This document shows positions 9,363-19,573 of a stretch of DNA of 41,494 bases, piece after piece (position 1 is the stretch's first letter; each line of letters starts with the position of its first letter). Position numbers and translations under genes: made by a program. The notes beneath the pieces are model-generated. The model was not told the origin of the DNA, did not search any database, and worked only from the letters and a program-made list of their open reading frames with translations. Origin of the DNA: JBFWWW01 sp050245975 (lineage in GTDB: Bacteria; Pseudomonadota; Alphaproteobacteria; Rhizobiales; Hyphomicrobiaceae); assembly GCA_050245975.1 (NCBI GenBank), contig JBFWWW010000008.1, positions 1 to 41,494 on the forward strand. The letters run 5' to 3'.

Positions 9363-10310
9363 TCAGCCCCACGGGCCTCGCGGTCGTGCAGGGGCGCCGG
9401 AACCCCATGGTCCCGCCGATGGTCCCGAGCTGGCGCGGGCGCTGGTCGCGCCCATCTCCTGCGCCAGTTTCTCGAGCTCTGCGATGCGGTTTTCCGTATT
9501 GGGATGGGTCGAGAACAGATTGTCCATTCCCTCGCCGGACAGCGGGTTGATGATGAACAGGTGCGCGGTGGCCGGGGCCGCCTCCGCGGTGTCGTTGCGG
9601 ATGCCTCGCGCATAGTGGTCGATCTTGCCCAGGGCCGATGCCAGCCACAGCGGCTGACCGCAGATCATCGCGCCGAGCCGATCCGCCTGGTATTCGCGCG
9701 AGCGGCTGATGGCCATCTGCACGAGCATGGCGGCAAACGGCGCGATCAGCATTGCAGCCAGCGCGCCGAGCCAGCCGACGTTGTTGTTCTCGCGGTTGCC
9801 GCCGCCGAACAGCATGCCGAACTGCAGATACTGGGCGAGCATCGAGATGGCCCCGCCGATCGTCGCCGCGATGGTCATCGTCAGCGTATCGCGGTTCTTC
9901 ACGTGCGCCAGCTCGTGCGCCATGACGCCGGAAATCTCCTCCTTCGACAGCATTTCCAGAAGGCCGGTGGAGGCACAGACAGCCGCGTGGTTCGGGTTTC
10001 GGCCCGTGGCGAACGCGTTCGGCTGCGGATTGTGCATGACGTAGACCCGCGGCGGCGGCAGGCCGGCGCGCTGGGCGAGCTCCTGGACGAGCTGGTAATA
10101 CTCGCCGCCCGACCGGGCATCCACCTCCTCGGCGCCGTGCATCCGCAACACCAGCTTGTCGGCGTTCCAGTAGCTCAGCGCGTTCATGCCGAGGGCAATG
10201 ACGAAAGCGATGACCATGCCGGTCTGTCCGCCGACGATGGCTCCCATCATCACGAAGATGCCCGTCAGCACCGCCAGCAGCAGGGCTGTCCGCGTAAAAT
10301 TCATCGGCAT
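9363..10310 (-). CDS. htpX: Zinc metalloprotease HtpX
   Basis: Membrane-bound M48 peptidase that degrades misfolded membrane proteins. The zinc site is visible: HELAH in VMAHELAHVKNRD, and the third ligand glutamate in SREYQAD. Two N-terminal transmembrane helices follow MPMNFTRTALLLAVLTGIF, and two more hydrophobic stretches follow the zinc motif, as in the family. I place the start at ATG 10310 (MPMNF), because GGGAG lies about 6 bases upstream; a second ATG at 10304 is possible, and the frame stays open to 10346. The product is 315 residues with a Gly/Pro/Ala-rich C-terminal tail. It is divergent from the SDHAF4 gene, with only 57 bases between them. Confidence 0.95.
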   Translation of the reverse strand: MPMNFTRTALLLAVLTGIFVMMGAIVGGQTGMVIAFVIALGMNALSYWNADKLVLRMHGAEEVDARSGGEYYQLVQELAQRAGLPPPRVYVMHNPQPNAFATGRNPNHAAVCASTGLLEMLSKEEISGVMAHELAHVKNRDTLTMTIAATIGGAISMLAQYLQFGMLFGGGNRENNNVGWLGALAAMLIAPFAAMLVQMAISRSREYQADRLGAMICGQPLWLASALGKIDHYARGIRNDTAEAAPATAHLFIINPLSGEGMDNLFSTHPNTENRIAELEKLAQEMGATSARASSGPSAGPWGSGAPARPRGPWG

Positions 10311-10367
10311 AAGTCGCTCCCGGTCACCACCACTCGCAGTTTGCAAGTCACATGCTATATGGGGGCT

Positions 10368-10577
10368 ATGACCGACAAGAGCCAGACCGATGCGGGCGAT
10401 CCCGGTGACGTGCGTCCGCCCTTGACGCCGGAGGCGCGCCGGGCGCTGCAGGAAGCCGAAGAACGGCGCCGGAAGGCCGCCGCCAAAGCCGCTGCCGGCG
10501 AGGTCGGCGGTCGGGACGGGCCGGAACCGACGCGCTATGGCGACTGGGAAAAGAACGGCATCGTCTCGGACTTCTAG
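10368..10577 (+). CDS. DUF1674 protein, succinate dehydrogenase assembly factor 4 (SDHAF4) homologue
   Basis: A 69-residue soluble protein. The C-terminal signature RYGDWEKNGIVSDF is the hallmark of DUF1674. The mitochondrial member SDHAF4 (yeast Sdh8) binds FAD-loaded SdhA and protects it until it joins SdhB; the bacterial role is inferred from that. The N-terminal half is a charged Ala/Glu/Arg/Lys-rich helix (ARRALQEAEERRRKAAAK). The ATG at 10368 gives the usual length; GGGGG sits very close (2 bases) and an in-frame ATG at 10359 (MGAMTDK) is an alternative. No sdh genes lie in this window. Confidence 0.88.
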   Translation: MTDKSQTDAGDPGDVRPPLTPEARRALQEAEERRRKAAAKAAAGEVGGRDGPEPTRYGDWEKNGIVSDF

Positions 10578-10675
10578 GGGGCCCGGTCAGGGATGCCGGT
10601 CGCCCAAACCGACGCTTGGTGAACCCGACCGGTTGGTATAGAGCCCCTCGAGTGTTTCGAGCCGGGGGGCCTCTC

Positions 10676-11383
10676 ATGCGCAAACGCCGTTTGTTGCCGC
10701 GCGTCGTGCTGCCGCTGCTTGTCGTCGGGGCCGTGGCATTCGGCTTCCGGCAAGGGCTGGTCCCGGCCTGGCTCAGCCCTCTGCCGGCGATTGACCTTTC
10801 CACGTCGAACGTCCTGCTCGTCGACTGGCGCCTGGCGGAGATCCGCTACAATCCCGGCCTGTGCCGCGCGATCCTCCAGCAGCCGCAGATCGAGGCGCGA
10901 CCGATCCCCGACAATCCGCTTCGCAACGGCTGCGGGTGGGTCAACGCCGTCAGCCTGTCAAAAGCCGGCGATATCCACAGCGGCTATGACAAGGTGACCT
11001 GCGAGGCAGCCGTCGCCCTGTCGCTCTGGCTGATCCAGGACGTGCAGCCGCTGGCGCAGGAGATCCTCGGCACGCGCGTCACGGGCATCCGCAGCTTCGG
11101 CAGCTATTCCTGCCGCAACATCATCGGCAACCCGTTCTGGCGCAAGACACGCTCCGAGCATGCAACTGCCAACGCCGTGGACATCGGCGGGTTCTCGCTG
11201 GCGGACGGCCGTCAGATCAGCGTCGAGCGTAGCTGGCGCGGCAGCGGCAAGGAGGCCGAGTTCCTCCATGCCGTCCACTCCCGCGCCTGTCGCTATTTCC
11301 GCGTAGCGCTGGGGCCGGACTACAACGCCGCCCACAGCAACCACTTCCATCTCGACCGCGGCTTCCTGTCCCGCTGCAAATAG
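10676..11383 (+). CDS. Extensin-like family protein, membrane-anchored
   Basis: A 235-residue protein with an N-terminal signal anchor (VVLPLLVVGAVAFGF after MRKRRLLPR) and an extensin-like C-terminal domain (PF06904). The domain resembles zinc DD-peptidases of the M15 type: SEHATANAVDIGGF and HSNHFHLDRG place His, Asp and His residues as expected for a metal site. A periplasmic cell-wall function is therefore likely, though unproven for this family. Several cysteines (CRAIL, NGCGW, YSCRN, SRACRYF, SRCK) could form disulfides outside the cytoplasm. The ATG at 10676 is chosen because it begins the positively charged signal and follows a G-rich ribosome site; the frame is open 20 codons further upstream. 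Confidence 0.85.
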   Translation: MRKRRLLPRVVLPLLVVGAVAFGFRQGLVPAWLSPLPAIDLSTSNVLLVDWRLAEIRYNPGLCRAILQQPQIEARPIPDNPLRNGCGWVNAVSLSKAGDIHSGYDKVTCEAAVALSLWLIQDVQPLAQEILGTRVTGIRSFGSYSCRNIIGNPFWRKTRSEHATANAVDIGGFSLADGRQISVERSWRGSGKEAEFLHAVHSRACRYFRVALGPDYNAAHSNHFHLDRGFLSRCK

Positions 11384-11389
11384 GCCGCG

Positions 11390-13339
<1,950 letters not shown>

Positions 13340-13372
13340 TGGGCTCCTCCCGGGATCGTATGCGTTCCGGTC

Positions 13373-13400
13373 ATTATGGACAGGCGTGGCCCCGGGGCAA
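13373..13400 (-). promoter_or_regulatory. Candidate sigma-70 type promoter for acs
   Basis: On the minus strand, TTGCCC (13400-13395) is followed after 16 bases by CATAAT (13378-13373), which matches the -10 consensus at five of six positions. Transcription would begin near 13366, leaving a leader of about 27 bases that holds the GGGAGGAG ribosome site. The match is by eye only. Confidence 0.45.
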
Positions 13401-13468
13401 CTGCCCACTTGGTCGGAGGGACAATTCCGCGCGGGGCTCGGCCGACCGGCCCGAACCGGAGGTCTGGA

Positions 13469-13891
13469 TCAGGCGCCGAACCAGCCGAGGATTGCACCTT
13501 GGATCAGCAGCACGCCGAGCCAGTGCCCGCCGTCGATGAGGGTGAGCTGGCGTCGCGCTCCCTGGAAGGCGTGGTTGGTGGCGAGCGTCGTGACCACAAA
13601 TCCCAGCCACAGGAAAAACCCGGAAATCATGCCGGCGCGAAAGTTGATGGTCAGGCCGCCGCGGGCGAGATGAAGCAGCACCCCGGCGAGCATCCAGGCC
13701 ATCACGATCTGTGCGACGACGGCGATCACGAACGGCGCAACGCTGGCCTGTCGTTTCCTGAGGTCGTCCTCGCTGCTCTCGATGGCGGCAAGCCAGGGCT
13801 TGGACAGCGCCCCGTACCAGAGCCCGCCAAAAAGAAAGCTGGCGACGGCCGCCAGCAGAACGGCGACGTAGTTGAGACCGCCCAGATTCAT
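13469..13891 (-). CDS. DUF1761 family membrane protein
   Basis: A 140-residue integral membrane protein with four hydrophobic segments: residues about 6-25 (NYVAVLLAAVASFLFGGLWY), 51-73, 85-103 and 121-138. The YxAV...F..G..WYGAL...W opening is typical of DUF1761, whose function is unknown. It lies upstream of acs in the same direction, with 129 bases between them that contain a likely separate acs promoter, so co-transcription is uncertain. It is divergent from the DUF1203 gene. Confidence 0.75.
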   Translation of the reverse strand: MNLGGLNYVAVLLAAVASFLFGGLWYGALSKPWLAAIESSEDDLRKRQASVAPFVIAVVAQIVMAWMLAGVLLHLARGGLTINFRAGMISGFFLWLGFVVTTLATNHAFQGARRQLTLIDGGHWLGVLLIQGAILGWFGA

Positions 13892-13988
13892 AAGTCGGCT
13901 CCCCGGCAGGCGACAGGATTCGGGTCGACGTCGGTGCCGTTCGCGAGCACGGTCGCGTCACCCGCAAGCGTGCCGCAAAGGAGCCGCC

Positions 13989-14456
13989 ATGTCGATCACC
14001 TTCGTCGCTCTGGAAACGGACATCGTCCGGTCTCTGCAGACCGGCGGGCCGGATGCGAACGGGCAACTCCCCGAGCGCCATGTGTCGAACGGCGGCGGCG
14101 TGCCGTGCCGCCATTGCCTGGCGCAGGTGAAGGAGGGAGAAAGCTATCTCATTCTGGCGCACCGCCCGTTCCCGGCGCCACAGCCTTACGCGGAGCAGGG
14201 CCCGATTTTTCTCCATGCGGAGCCGTGCGAGCGCTATGCCGCCGGCTCATTGCTGCCGACGATGCTGCAAAGCCCGCGCTATATCGTCAGGGGATACGAT
14301 GCATCAGATCGCATCGTCTACGGCACCGGCGATGTGGTGCCGACACCCGCGATTCCCCAGGCGGCCGAACGCCTGTTCGCCAACGAGCGTGTCGCCTACG
14401 TGCACGTGCGCTCGGCGTCGAACAACTGTTATCAGTGCCGCATCGATCGCATGTGA
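13989..14456 (+). CDS. DUF1203 family protein
   Basis: A 155-residue soluble protein; I recognise it as DUF1203, which has no established function. The ATG at 13989 has AAGGAG eight bases upstream, a strong ribosome site. Two CxxC pairs stand out: CRHC at residues 40-43 and CYQC at 147-150, with a further Cys at 80 in LHAEPC. They could form a four-cysteine metal site or a redox pair; this is inference. It is transcribed alone, divergent from the DUF1761 gene and convergent with the lysine methyltransferase gene, whose stop lies 5 bases away. Confidence 0.75.
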   Translation: MSITFVALETDIVRSLQTGGPDANGQLPERHVSNGGGVPCRHCLAQVKEGESYLILAHRPFPAPQPYAEQGPIFLHAEPCERYAAGSLLPTMLQSPRYIVRGYDASDRIVYGTGDVVPTPAIPQAAERLFANERVAYVHVRSASNNCYQCRIDRM

Positions 14457-14461
14457 CGGGC

Positions 14462-15103
14462 TCACCGTGGGCGCCATACGGCAGCGCGTTTGATCTCGGC
14501 GTCCTCGAGTTCGCGCGTCACCGGCACGTTGTAGGTCTCGACGGCTTCGAAACGGTCGGTCGGGAAATAGCTGCGGCGCGGATCGCCGACGAGCACGGAG
14601 CAGCCTGTTTGCTGTGCGCGTTCGATGAAACCCAGGACCCGCGCGGCCAGGGGACGCTCATAGAACAGGTCGCCGACCAGCAGCACGTCGCACATCGGCT
14701 CGCCGTCGAGAAGGTCTTCGGTGGTGGTATCGATCGACACGTCGTTGGATTGCGCATTGAGACGGGCGGCGACCGCCGCAAGCGGGTCGATGTCGGCGGC
14801 GAGTGCCGAGACGGCGCCGGCCTTCATGGCGGCAACAGCGGCAAGTCCGGAGCCGGAGCCGAGGTCGATCACCCTGCGCCCCGAAACGAGTCCGGGATTG
14901 TCCAGGACGTGCCTGGCGAGCGCCTGTCCTCCGGCCCAGGCAAAGGCCCAATAGGGCGGCGGCACGTTGATCTGCTGCAGCTCTTCCTCGGTCTTCTGCC
15001 AGATCGGCAGCGATTCCTCTGCCAGGTGCAGGACGACTTCGGGCACGAGAGGAGGCGCCAGAACCCTCGTATTGGCGGCAATGAAATCGGCGCCGGGGGT
15101 CAC
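14462..15103 (-). CDS. SAM-dependent lysine methyltransferase, ETF-beta KMT (METTL20/ETFBKMT) homologue
   Basis: A 213-residue class I methyltransferase. It resembles human METTL20, which trimethylates lysines of the beta subunit of electron transfer flavoprotein and reduces electron flow from acyl-CoA dehydrogenases. Matching features are VPPPYWAFAWAGGQALARH before the SAM site, motif I VIDLGSGSG (residues 78-86), the acidic DIDP at motif II, and GDLFYE (144-149) followed by GDPRRSYFP. The start is a GTG at 15103 that overlaps the EVE-gene stop as GTGA, so translation is probably coupled. No etfAB genes lie in the window. Methylation of ribosomal L7/L12 is an alternative activity reported for bacterial relatives. 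Confidence 0.8.
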   Translation of the reverse strand: MTPGADFIAANTRVLAPPLVPEVVLHLAEESLPIWQKTEEELQQINVPPPYWAFAWAGGQALARHVLDNPGLVSGRRVIDLGSGSGLAAVAAMKAGAVSALAADIDPLAAVAARLNAQSNDVSIDTTTEDLLDGEPMCDVLLVGDLFYERPLAARVLGFIERAQQTGCSVLVGDPRRSYFPTDRFEAVETYNVPVTRELEDAEIKRAAVWRPR

Positions 15104-15543
15104 GACCGCTTTTTGGCCCGGGCGCCGTCTTCAAGTCCGCCCATGCGGTTGACCTCTTTCCATTCTTCCGCCGTCACGGGCTGCACCGAAAGGCGCGAGG
15201 ATGTGACGAGCGCCATTTTTGCCAGTTTCGGATTGGCCTTCACAGCCGCCAGCGTCACCGGCTTGGGCATGTCGCGCACCGCTTTCACGTCGACGCACTC
15301 CCACTTGCCCGAGGCATCCGAGGAATCCGGGTGGGCGGGAGTGATGACCTCGACGATGCCGACGATCTCCTTGCCCTCGTTCGAGTGATAAAAATATCCG
15401 AGATCGCCGACCTTCATGTGACGCATGTTATTCCGCGCCATGAAATTGCGCACGCCGCTCCATTCCTCGCCCTTGGCGCCGCGCGACTTCTGTTGCTCCC
15501 AGGAAAAGGAGTCGGGTTCCGACTTGAACAGCCAGTACTGCAT
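15100..15543 (-). CDS. EVE domain-containing protein (THYN1-like)
   Basis: A 147-residue protein made of a single EVE domain, opening with the typical MQYWLFKSEPDSFSW and including GVRNFMARNNMR and the aromatic YFYHSNEGKEIVGIVEV strand. EVE domains are PUA-like folds that bind modified bases in DNA or RNA; the biological ligand of this stand-alone form is unknown. It sits 10 bases after gpsA and overlaps the lysine methyltransferase start, so it belongs to the tsaD-gpsA-EVE-KMT run. In many alphaproteobacteria a YCII-related gene sits between gpsA and EVE; it is missing here. Confidence 0.9.
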   Translation of the reverse strand: MQYWLFKSEPDSFSWEQQKSRGAKGEEWSGVRNFMARNNMRHMKVGDLGYFYHSNEGKEIVGIVEVITPAHPDSSDASGKWECVDVKAVRDMPKPVTLAAVKANPKLAKMALVTSSRLSVQPVTAEEWKEVNRMGGLEDGARAKKRS

Positions 15544-15553
15544 GCGTCCTCCG

Positions 15554-16546
15554 TCAATTCTCCGGTTTGAGCGGTCGCGACATCAGGTCATCGATTGCAT
15601 CGTCCACCGTCAACCGTCCGCAGACGATCCCGTGAACGGCTGCCGCAATCGGCATCTCGATGCCCTTGGCGGTTGCGATTCCGACCACGGCCGCCGCCGT
15701 GTAGACGCCTTCCGATACGGATCGCCGTGCGCCGAGAACGTCAGCGAGCGCAGCGCCCTGTCCGAGGGCGCGGCCAAGGCTCATATTGCGCGATTGCGGG
15801 CTGCCGCATGTCAACAGCAGATCGCCGAGCCCGGACAGTCCCATCATTGTTTCCGTCCGCGCGCCGAGCGCTTCGCCGAAGCGGCGCAATTCGGCAAAGC
15901 CGCGCGTCACGACGGCGGCATGTGCGCTGGCGCCAAGCGCTTTGCCGTCCACGATGCCGGCGGCAATGGCGAGGACATTCTTGACCGCTCCGCCCAGCTC
16001 GACGCCGACGAGATCCTGCGACCAGTAGAGACGGAAGCGCCGCGTGCTGAGGCTTTCCACCAGCCGGCGGCCGAAGCCTTCGTCTGCGCAGGCCAGAGTG
16101 AGGGCCGCTGGAAGGCCGCGGGCAATCTCCGTAGCGAAGCTCGGACCCGACAGCGCCGCTATCGTCGCCCCGGGCAGGGCCTCCGCCAGCACATCCCCCA
16201 TGAGGGTCCCGGTAGCCTGCTCGATGCCCTTCGAGCAGATGATGACGGGAACGCCTGCGCGCATGTACTGCGCCAGCGCGCCGCCGATCGCCCGAACGTG
16301 CTGAGCGGGCGCCACCATGACGATCGCCTCCTGCGCGGCGACGAGTGCGAGATCGTTGGTCGCCAGGATGCGGTGATCGAGCGGGATATCCGGCAGGAAC
16401 GGCGTATTGGTGTGCCGCGTGTTGATCTCGTCAACGACCTCGGGTTCCCGAGCCCACAGCACGACGTCATGGCCGGCGCCGGCGATGGTCTGCGCAAGGG
16501 CGCTGCCCCATGCTCCGGCACCGATGACTCCAAACCTGCGAAACAT
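15554..16546 (-). CDS. gpsA: Glycerol-3-phosphate dehydrogenase [NAD(P)+]
   Basis: Reduces dihydroxyacetone phosphate to sn-glycerol 3-phosphate for phospholipid synthesis; cytoplasmic. It has 330 residues, the usual size. The Rossmann motif GVIGAGAWGSALAQ is at residues 6-19. The catalytic lysine lies in GGAVKNVLAIAAG, and GLSGLGDLLLTC is the conserved C-terminal domain motif. It starts at ATG 16544-16546, 27 bases after tsaD, and is followed closely by the EVE gene. Confidence 0.97.
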   Translation of the reverse strand: MFRRFGVIGAGAWGSALAQTIAGAGHDVVLWAREPEVVDEINTRHTNTPFLPDIPLDHRILATNDLALVAAQEAIVMVAPAQHVRAIGGALAQYMRAGVPVIICSKGIEQATGTLMGDVLAEALPGATIAALSGPSFATEIARGLPAALTLACADEGFGRRLVESLSTRRFRLYWSQDLVGVELGGAVKNVLAIAAGIVDGKALGASAHAAVVTRGFAELRRFGEALGARTETMMGLSGLGDLLLTCGSPQSRNMSLGRALGQGAALADVLGARRSVSEGVYTAAAVVGIATAKGIEMPIAAAVHGIVCGRLTVDDAIDDLMSRPLKPEN

Positions 16547-16573
16547 GCTGCGCTCCGTTTCAGGCCTTGCGTA

Positions 16574-17680
16574 TCAGGCCTTGGCCCCGAGATGGCCGGA
16601 ACCTAGCACCGGAGCGGCCTTGCTATCGAGCGGCCAGCGCGCCCGCGCGGGCGCATCAAGGCTGTCGATAAGCCCGCGTGCCAGGCGCTCGGCCCCTGCC
16701 CAGGCCACCATGGCCGCGTTGTCGCCGCACAATGCCAACGGGGGAGCATGAAACGTGAAGCTCTCGCGGCGTGCGAGATCCTCCAGCGCCGCGCGCAGAC
16801 GCCCGTTGGCGGCCACGCCGCCAGCCACGGCGAGGGCTCGCCTTGTTCCCAGGTCCGGTCCGGCCAGTGTCATGGCGCGGTGGACACGGTCGACGACACT
16901 TTCGGTCGCCGCGGCCTCGAAGGCGGCGCACAGGTCGGCGACGTCCTGCTCGCTGAGCGGCGCATGGGCCTCAGCTGCCTGACGCACCGCCGTTTTCAAC
17001 CCGGCGAAGGAGAAATGGGGTTCGGGCCGGCCGCGCATCGGGCGCGGCAGATCGAAGCGATCGTGTCGCCCTCGCCGTGCCATGCGCTCGACGGCCGGCC
17101 CTCCCGGAAGGCCGAGCCCGAGGAGCTTGGCCGTCTTGTCGAAGGCTTCGCCGAGCGCGTCGTCGATGGTGGTGCCGAGCCGGCGATAGCGGCCGACGGC
17201 CTCGACCAGCAGGAGCTGCGTGTGGCCGCCCGAGACCAGAAGCAGCAGATAAGGTGGTGAAAGGCCGTCCGTGAGGCCGACCGTGAGCGCATGCGCTTCG
17301 AGGTGGTTGACGGCGAGCAGCGGCAGCTCATGGACCAGCGCGATGGCCTTTGCGGTGATCGTTCCGACCAGAAGGCCGCCGATCAGCCCTGGACCGGCAG
17401 TCACGGCGACACCGTCGAGCTTGTCGAGGCCGACATCCGCCGTGCGCAGCGCCTCGCGCACGATCTCGTCGAGGCATTCGACGTGCGCGCGCGCGGCGAT
17501 CTCCGGAACCACGCCGCCGAAGGCCTTGTGCTGGTCCCACTGTGCTCGCACGACGTTGGAAAGGATCTCACCCCGCCCTTCGGCGTCCCGCCGGACCACG
17601 GCTGCCGCCGTCTCGTCGCAGCTCGTCTCGATACCGAGAAGCAGCGTCGCGCTGCGTCGTGTCTGGGCCGTGGATGGCAT
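16574..17680 (-). CDS. tsaD: tRNA N6-adenosine threonylcarbamoyltransferase
   Basis: Transfers the threonylcarbamoyl group to A37 of ANN-decoding tRNAs (t6A), working with TsaB and TsaE. The product has 368 residues. The Kae1 metal motif NHLEAH (H126 and H130) and the ASKHA-fold ATP motifs LLLGIETSCDET and VSGGHTQLLLV are present. The start is ATG 17680 (MPSTAQTRR); the frame remains open for 44 more codons, but that segment is not conserved. It is divergent from hemC across a 103-base gap, a conserved alphaproteobacterial arrangement. The window also carries tRNA-Thr, a t6A substrate. Confidence 0.96.
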   Translation of the reverse strand: MPSTAQTRRSATLLLGIETSCDETAAAVVRRDAEGRGEILSNVVRAQWDQHKAFGGVVPEIAARAHVECLDEIVREALRTADVGLDKLDGVAVTAGPGLIGGLLVGTITAKAIALVHELPLLAVNHLEAHALTVGLTDGLSPPYLLLLVSGGHTQLLLVEAVGRYRRLGTTIDDALGEAFDKTAKLLGLGLPGGPAVERMARRGRHDRFDLPRPMRGRPEPHFSFAGLKTAVRQAAEAHAPLSEQDVADLCAAFEAAATESVVDRVHRAMTLAGPDLGTRRALAVAGGVAANGRLRAALEDLARRESFTFHAPPLALCGDNAAMVAWAGAERLARGLIDSLDAPARARWPLDSKAAPVLGSGHLGAKA

Positions 17681-17783
17681 GGTTCTCGTGCTTCGTGCGC
17701 AGATCGTGCTACAGCCTTGCTGCGGCGCGGCAGCCAGCCCGGCCGGGGCCGGCCCGCCCGGCGTAGCATCAGGAGAAACGCAA

Positions 17784-18716
17784 GTGCAAGCGAGGACCGT
17801 CCGCATCGGCACGCGCGGGTCACCTCTGGCCCTGGCGCAGGCGGATATCGTTCGCCGTAGCCTGATGGCGGCTCACGGACTCGCCGCTGAATCTATCGAG
17901 ATTTGCGCCATCCGCACCGCGGGGGACCGTATCCAGGACCGGCCATTGGCCGAGGCGGGCGGCAAGGGCCTCTTCACCAAGGAACTGGAGGAGGCCCTCC
18001 TTGCCGGCAGCATCGACCTCGCCGTCCATTCCATGAAAGACATGGCGACGACGCTGCCGAAGGGTCTGAGAATCGCGGCCGTTCTCGAGCGCGAGGACGT
18101 GCGCGATGCCTTCATCAGCCGCGCGGCGACCAGCATCGCGGGTTTGCCGCAGGGTGCGGTCGTTGGCACATCGTCGCTCAGGCGGCAAGCGCAGGTCCTG
18201 AGACTGAGACCTGACCTCAAGGTGGTCGGCCTGCGCGGCAACGTGGAGACGCGGCTCGCCAAGATCGAACGCGGCGTCGCCGATGCGACGCTGCTGGCTT
18301 GCGCCGGGCTCAATCGTTTGAGGTTGCCGGTGAGCATCGCCTACCCGATAGCCGTCGACGAGATGCTCCCTGCTGTCGCGCAAGGCGCCATCGGCATTGA
18401 GATCTGCGCCGACAATTCGGCGGCGGCTGATCTTGCAGCTCCGCTCGATCATCAGCCGACATCGCTTTGCGTGACTGCCGAACGCGCTTTCCTTGCCAGG
18501 CTCGACGGCTCGTGCCGAACGCCGATCGCAGGGCTCGCGGAAGTCGACGGCAGTGGTGGCTTGCGCTTTCGCGGGATGATCCTGACACCCGACGGTGCGC
18601 AATCGCACAGCACCGAGCGCAAGGGACCGGCGGCACAGGCGATCGTGCTGGCCGAGGCTGCGGCCGCCGAGCTCCTTGCCTCGGCGGGCCCCGACTTTCT
18701 CAAGGCGTCCGGCTGA
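17784..18716 (+). CDS. hemC: Porphobilinogen deaminase (hydroxymethylbilane synthase)
   Basis: Joins four porphobilinogens into hydroxymethylbilane in heme synthesis; cytoplasmic. I place the start at GTG 17784 (VQARTVRIGTRGSPLAL), because AGGAG lies 8 bases upstream; this gives 310 residues, the normal length. Conserved segments are IGTRGSPLALAQA, KDMATTLP, GTSSLRRQAQ and LRGNVETRL. Cys244 in DGSCRTPIAG is where the dipyrromethane cofactor attaches. The stop overlaps the hemD start by one base (TGATG), so hemC and hemD are translationally coupled. Confidence 0.97.
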   Translation: MQARTVRIGTRGSPLALAQADIVRRSLMAAHGLAAESIEICAIRTAGDRIQDRPLAEAGGKGLFTKELEEALLAGSIDLAVHSMKDMATTLPKGLRIAAVLEREDVRDAFISRAATSIAGLPQGAVVGTSSLRRQAQVLRLRPDLKVVGLRGNVETRLAKIERGVADATLLACAGLNRLRLPVSIAYPIAVDEMLPAVAQGAIGIEICADNSAAADLAAPLDHQPTSLCVTAERAFLARLDGSCRTPIAGLAEVDGSGGLRFRGMILTPDGAQSHSTERKGPAAQAIVLAEAAAAELLASAGPDFLKASG

Positions 18717-19450
18717 TGCGTGTCCTTGTCACGCGTCCGGAGCCGGAAGCGCTGCGGCTGAAGGCGGCGTTGGAACGCCGCGACATCGACGTAACTGTCG
18801 AGCCGCTGCTGCATGTTTCCTTCGAGGACGCCGACCCCATCGACCTGATGGACGTCCAGGCCCTGATCGCCACCAGTCGCAACGGTCTTCGAGCCTTGAA
18901 GCTGGCTGGCCACCTCGACGCGGCGCGGTCTCTCCCCGTATTCACCGTTGGATCGGGAACCGCGGCGGAAGCCCGCGCTCTCGGCTTTCAAGTCGTCGTG
19001 GCGGGTGCGGGCGGGGCTTCCGCGCTGGTTCCGCAGATCGCCTCGGCGCTCGACCCGACTGCCGGTCTGGTTCTGCATCTTGCGGGCGACCGCCTTGCGG
19101 GTGATTTGCGCGGCGAGCTCGAGCAGCAAGGGTTCCGTGTTCTGCAGCCCGTCGTCTATCACACCGTTCCCGCGACCGCCTTCGGCGAGGATACGGTTGA
19201 GCAGCTTGCGCTCGGGGAGATCGAAGGCGTGCTCCTCATGTCGCCGCGTACGGCCGTGGTCTATATGGACCTCGTCCGCAAGCATGGCTTGAGAACCGCC
19301 GTGCGCGAACTGATCTATTACTGTTTGTCGCAGGCCGTGGCGGATCGGCTGGCTTCGCTCGATGCCTCGCACATCAGGGTCCCGGACCGTCCGAGCCTGG
19401 AAGAAGTGCTTGCCCTCGTTGTCTCGGACGCGGCACAATTGGACATGTGA
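18716..19450 (+). CDS. hemD: Uroporphyrinogen-III synthase
   Basis: Cyclises hydroxymethylbilane, inverting ring D, to give uroporphyrinogen III. The 244-residue product has the loose conservation expected of this family: MRVLVTRPEPEA at the start, a TSRNGLRAL segment, and the second-domain strand LHLAGDRLAGDL. Assignment rests as much on the tight hemC overlap as on sequence. The start is ATG 18716 within TGATG. A 123-base gap separates it from the mic60 gene; I see no gene in that gap. Confidence 0.9.
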   Translation: MRVLVTRPEPEALRLKAALERRDIDVTVEPLLHVSFEDADPIDLMDVQALIATSRNGLRALKLAGHLDAARSLPVFTVGSGTAAEARALGFQVVVAGAGGASALVPQIASALDPTAGLVLHLAGDRLAGDLRGELEQQGFRVLQPVVYHTVPATAFGEDTVEQLALGEIEGVLLMSPRTAVVYMDLVRKHGLRTAVRELIYYCLSQAVADRLASLDASHIRVPDRPSLEEVLALVVSDAAQLDM

Positions 19451-19573
19451 GGCATCGCAATGCGGCGCGAGTGATCTCCGGGCTGATGCCGAGGCATTCG
19501 CATCCGGCGGTGCGCCTGGCCGATCTCCCTGAGCAGGGCTTGTTGACGGCGAAAGTCGGAGAGAATTTCGTTC

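Noticed and set aside
10641..10672. Terminator between the SDHAF4 and extensin-like genes
   Set aside because: There is a 5-bp CTCGA/TCGAG stem, but it is short and followed by G-rich DNA, not a T-run.
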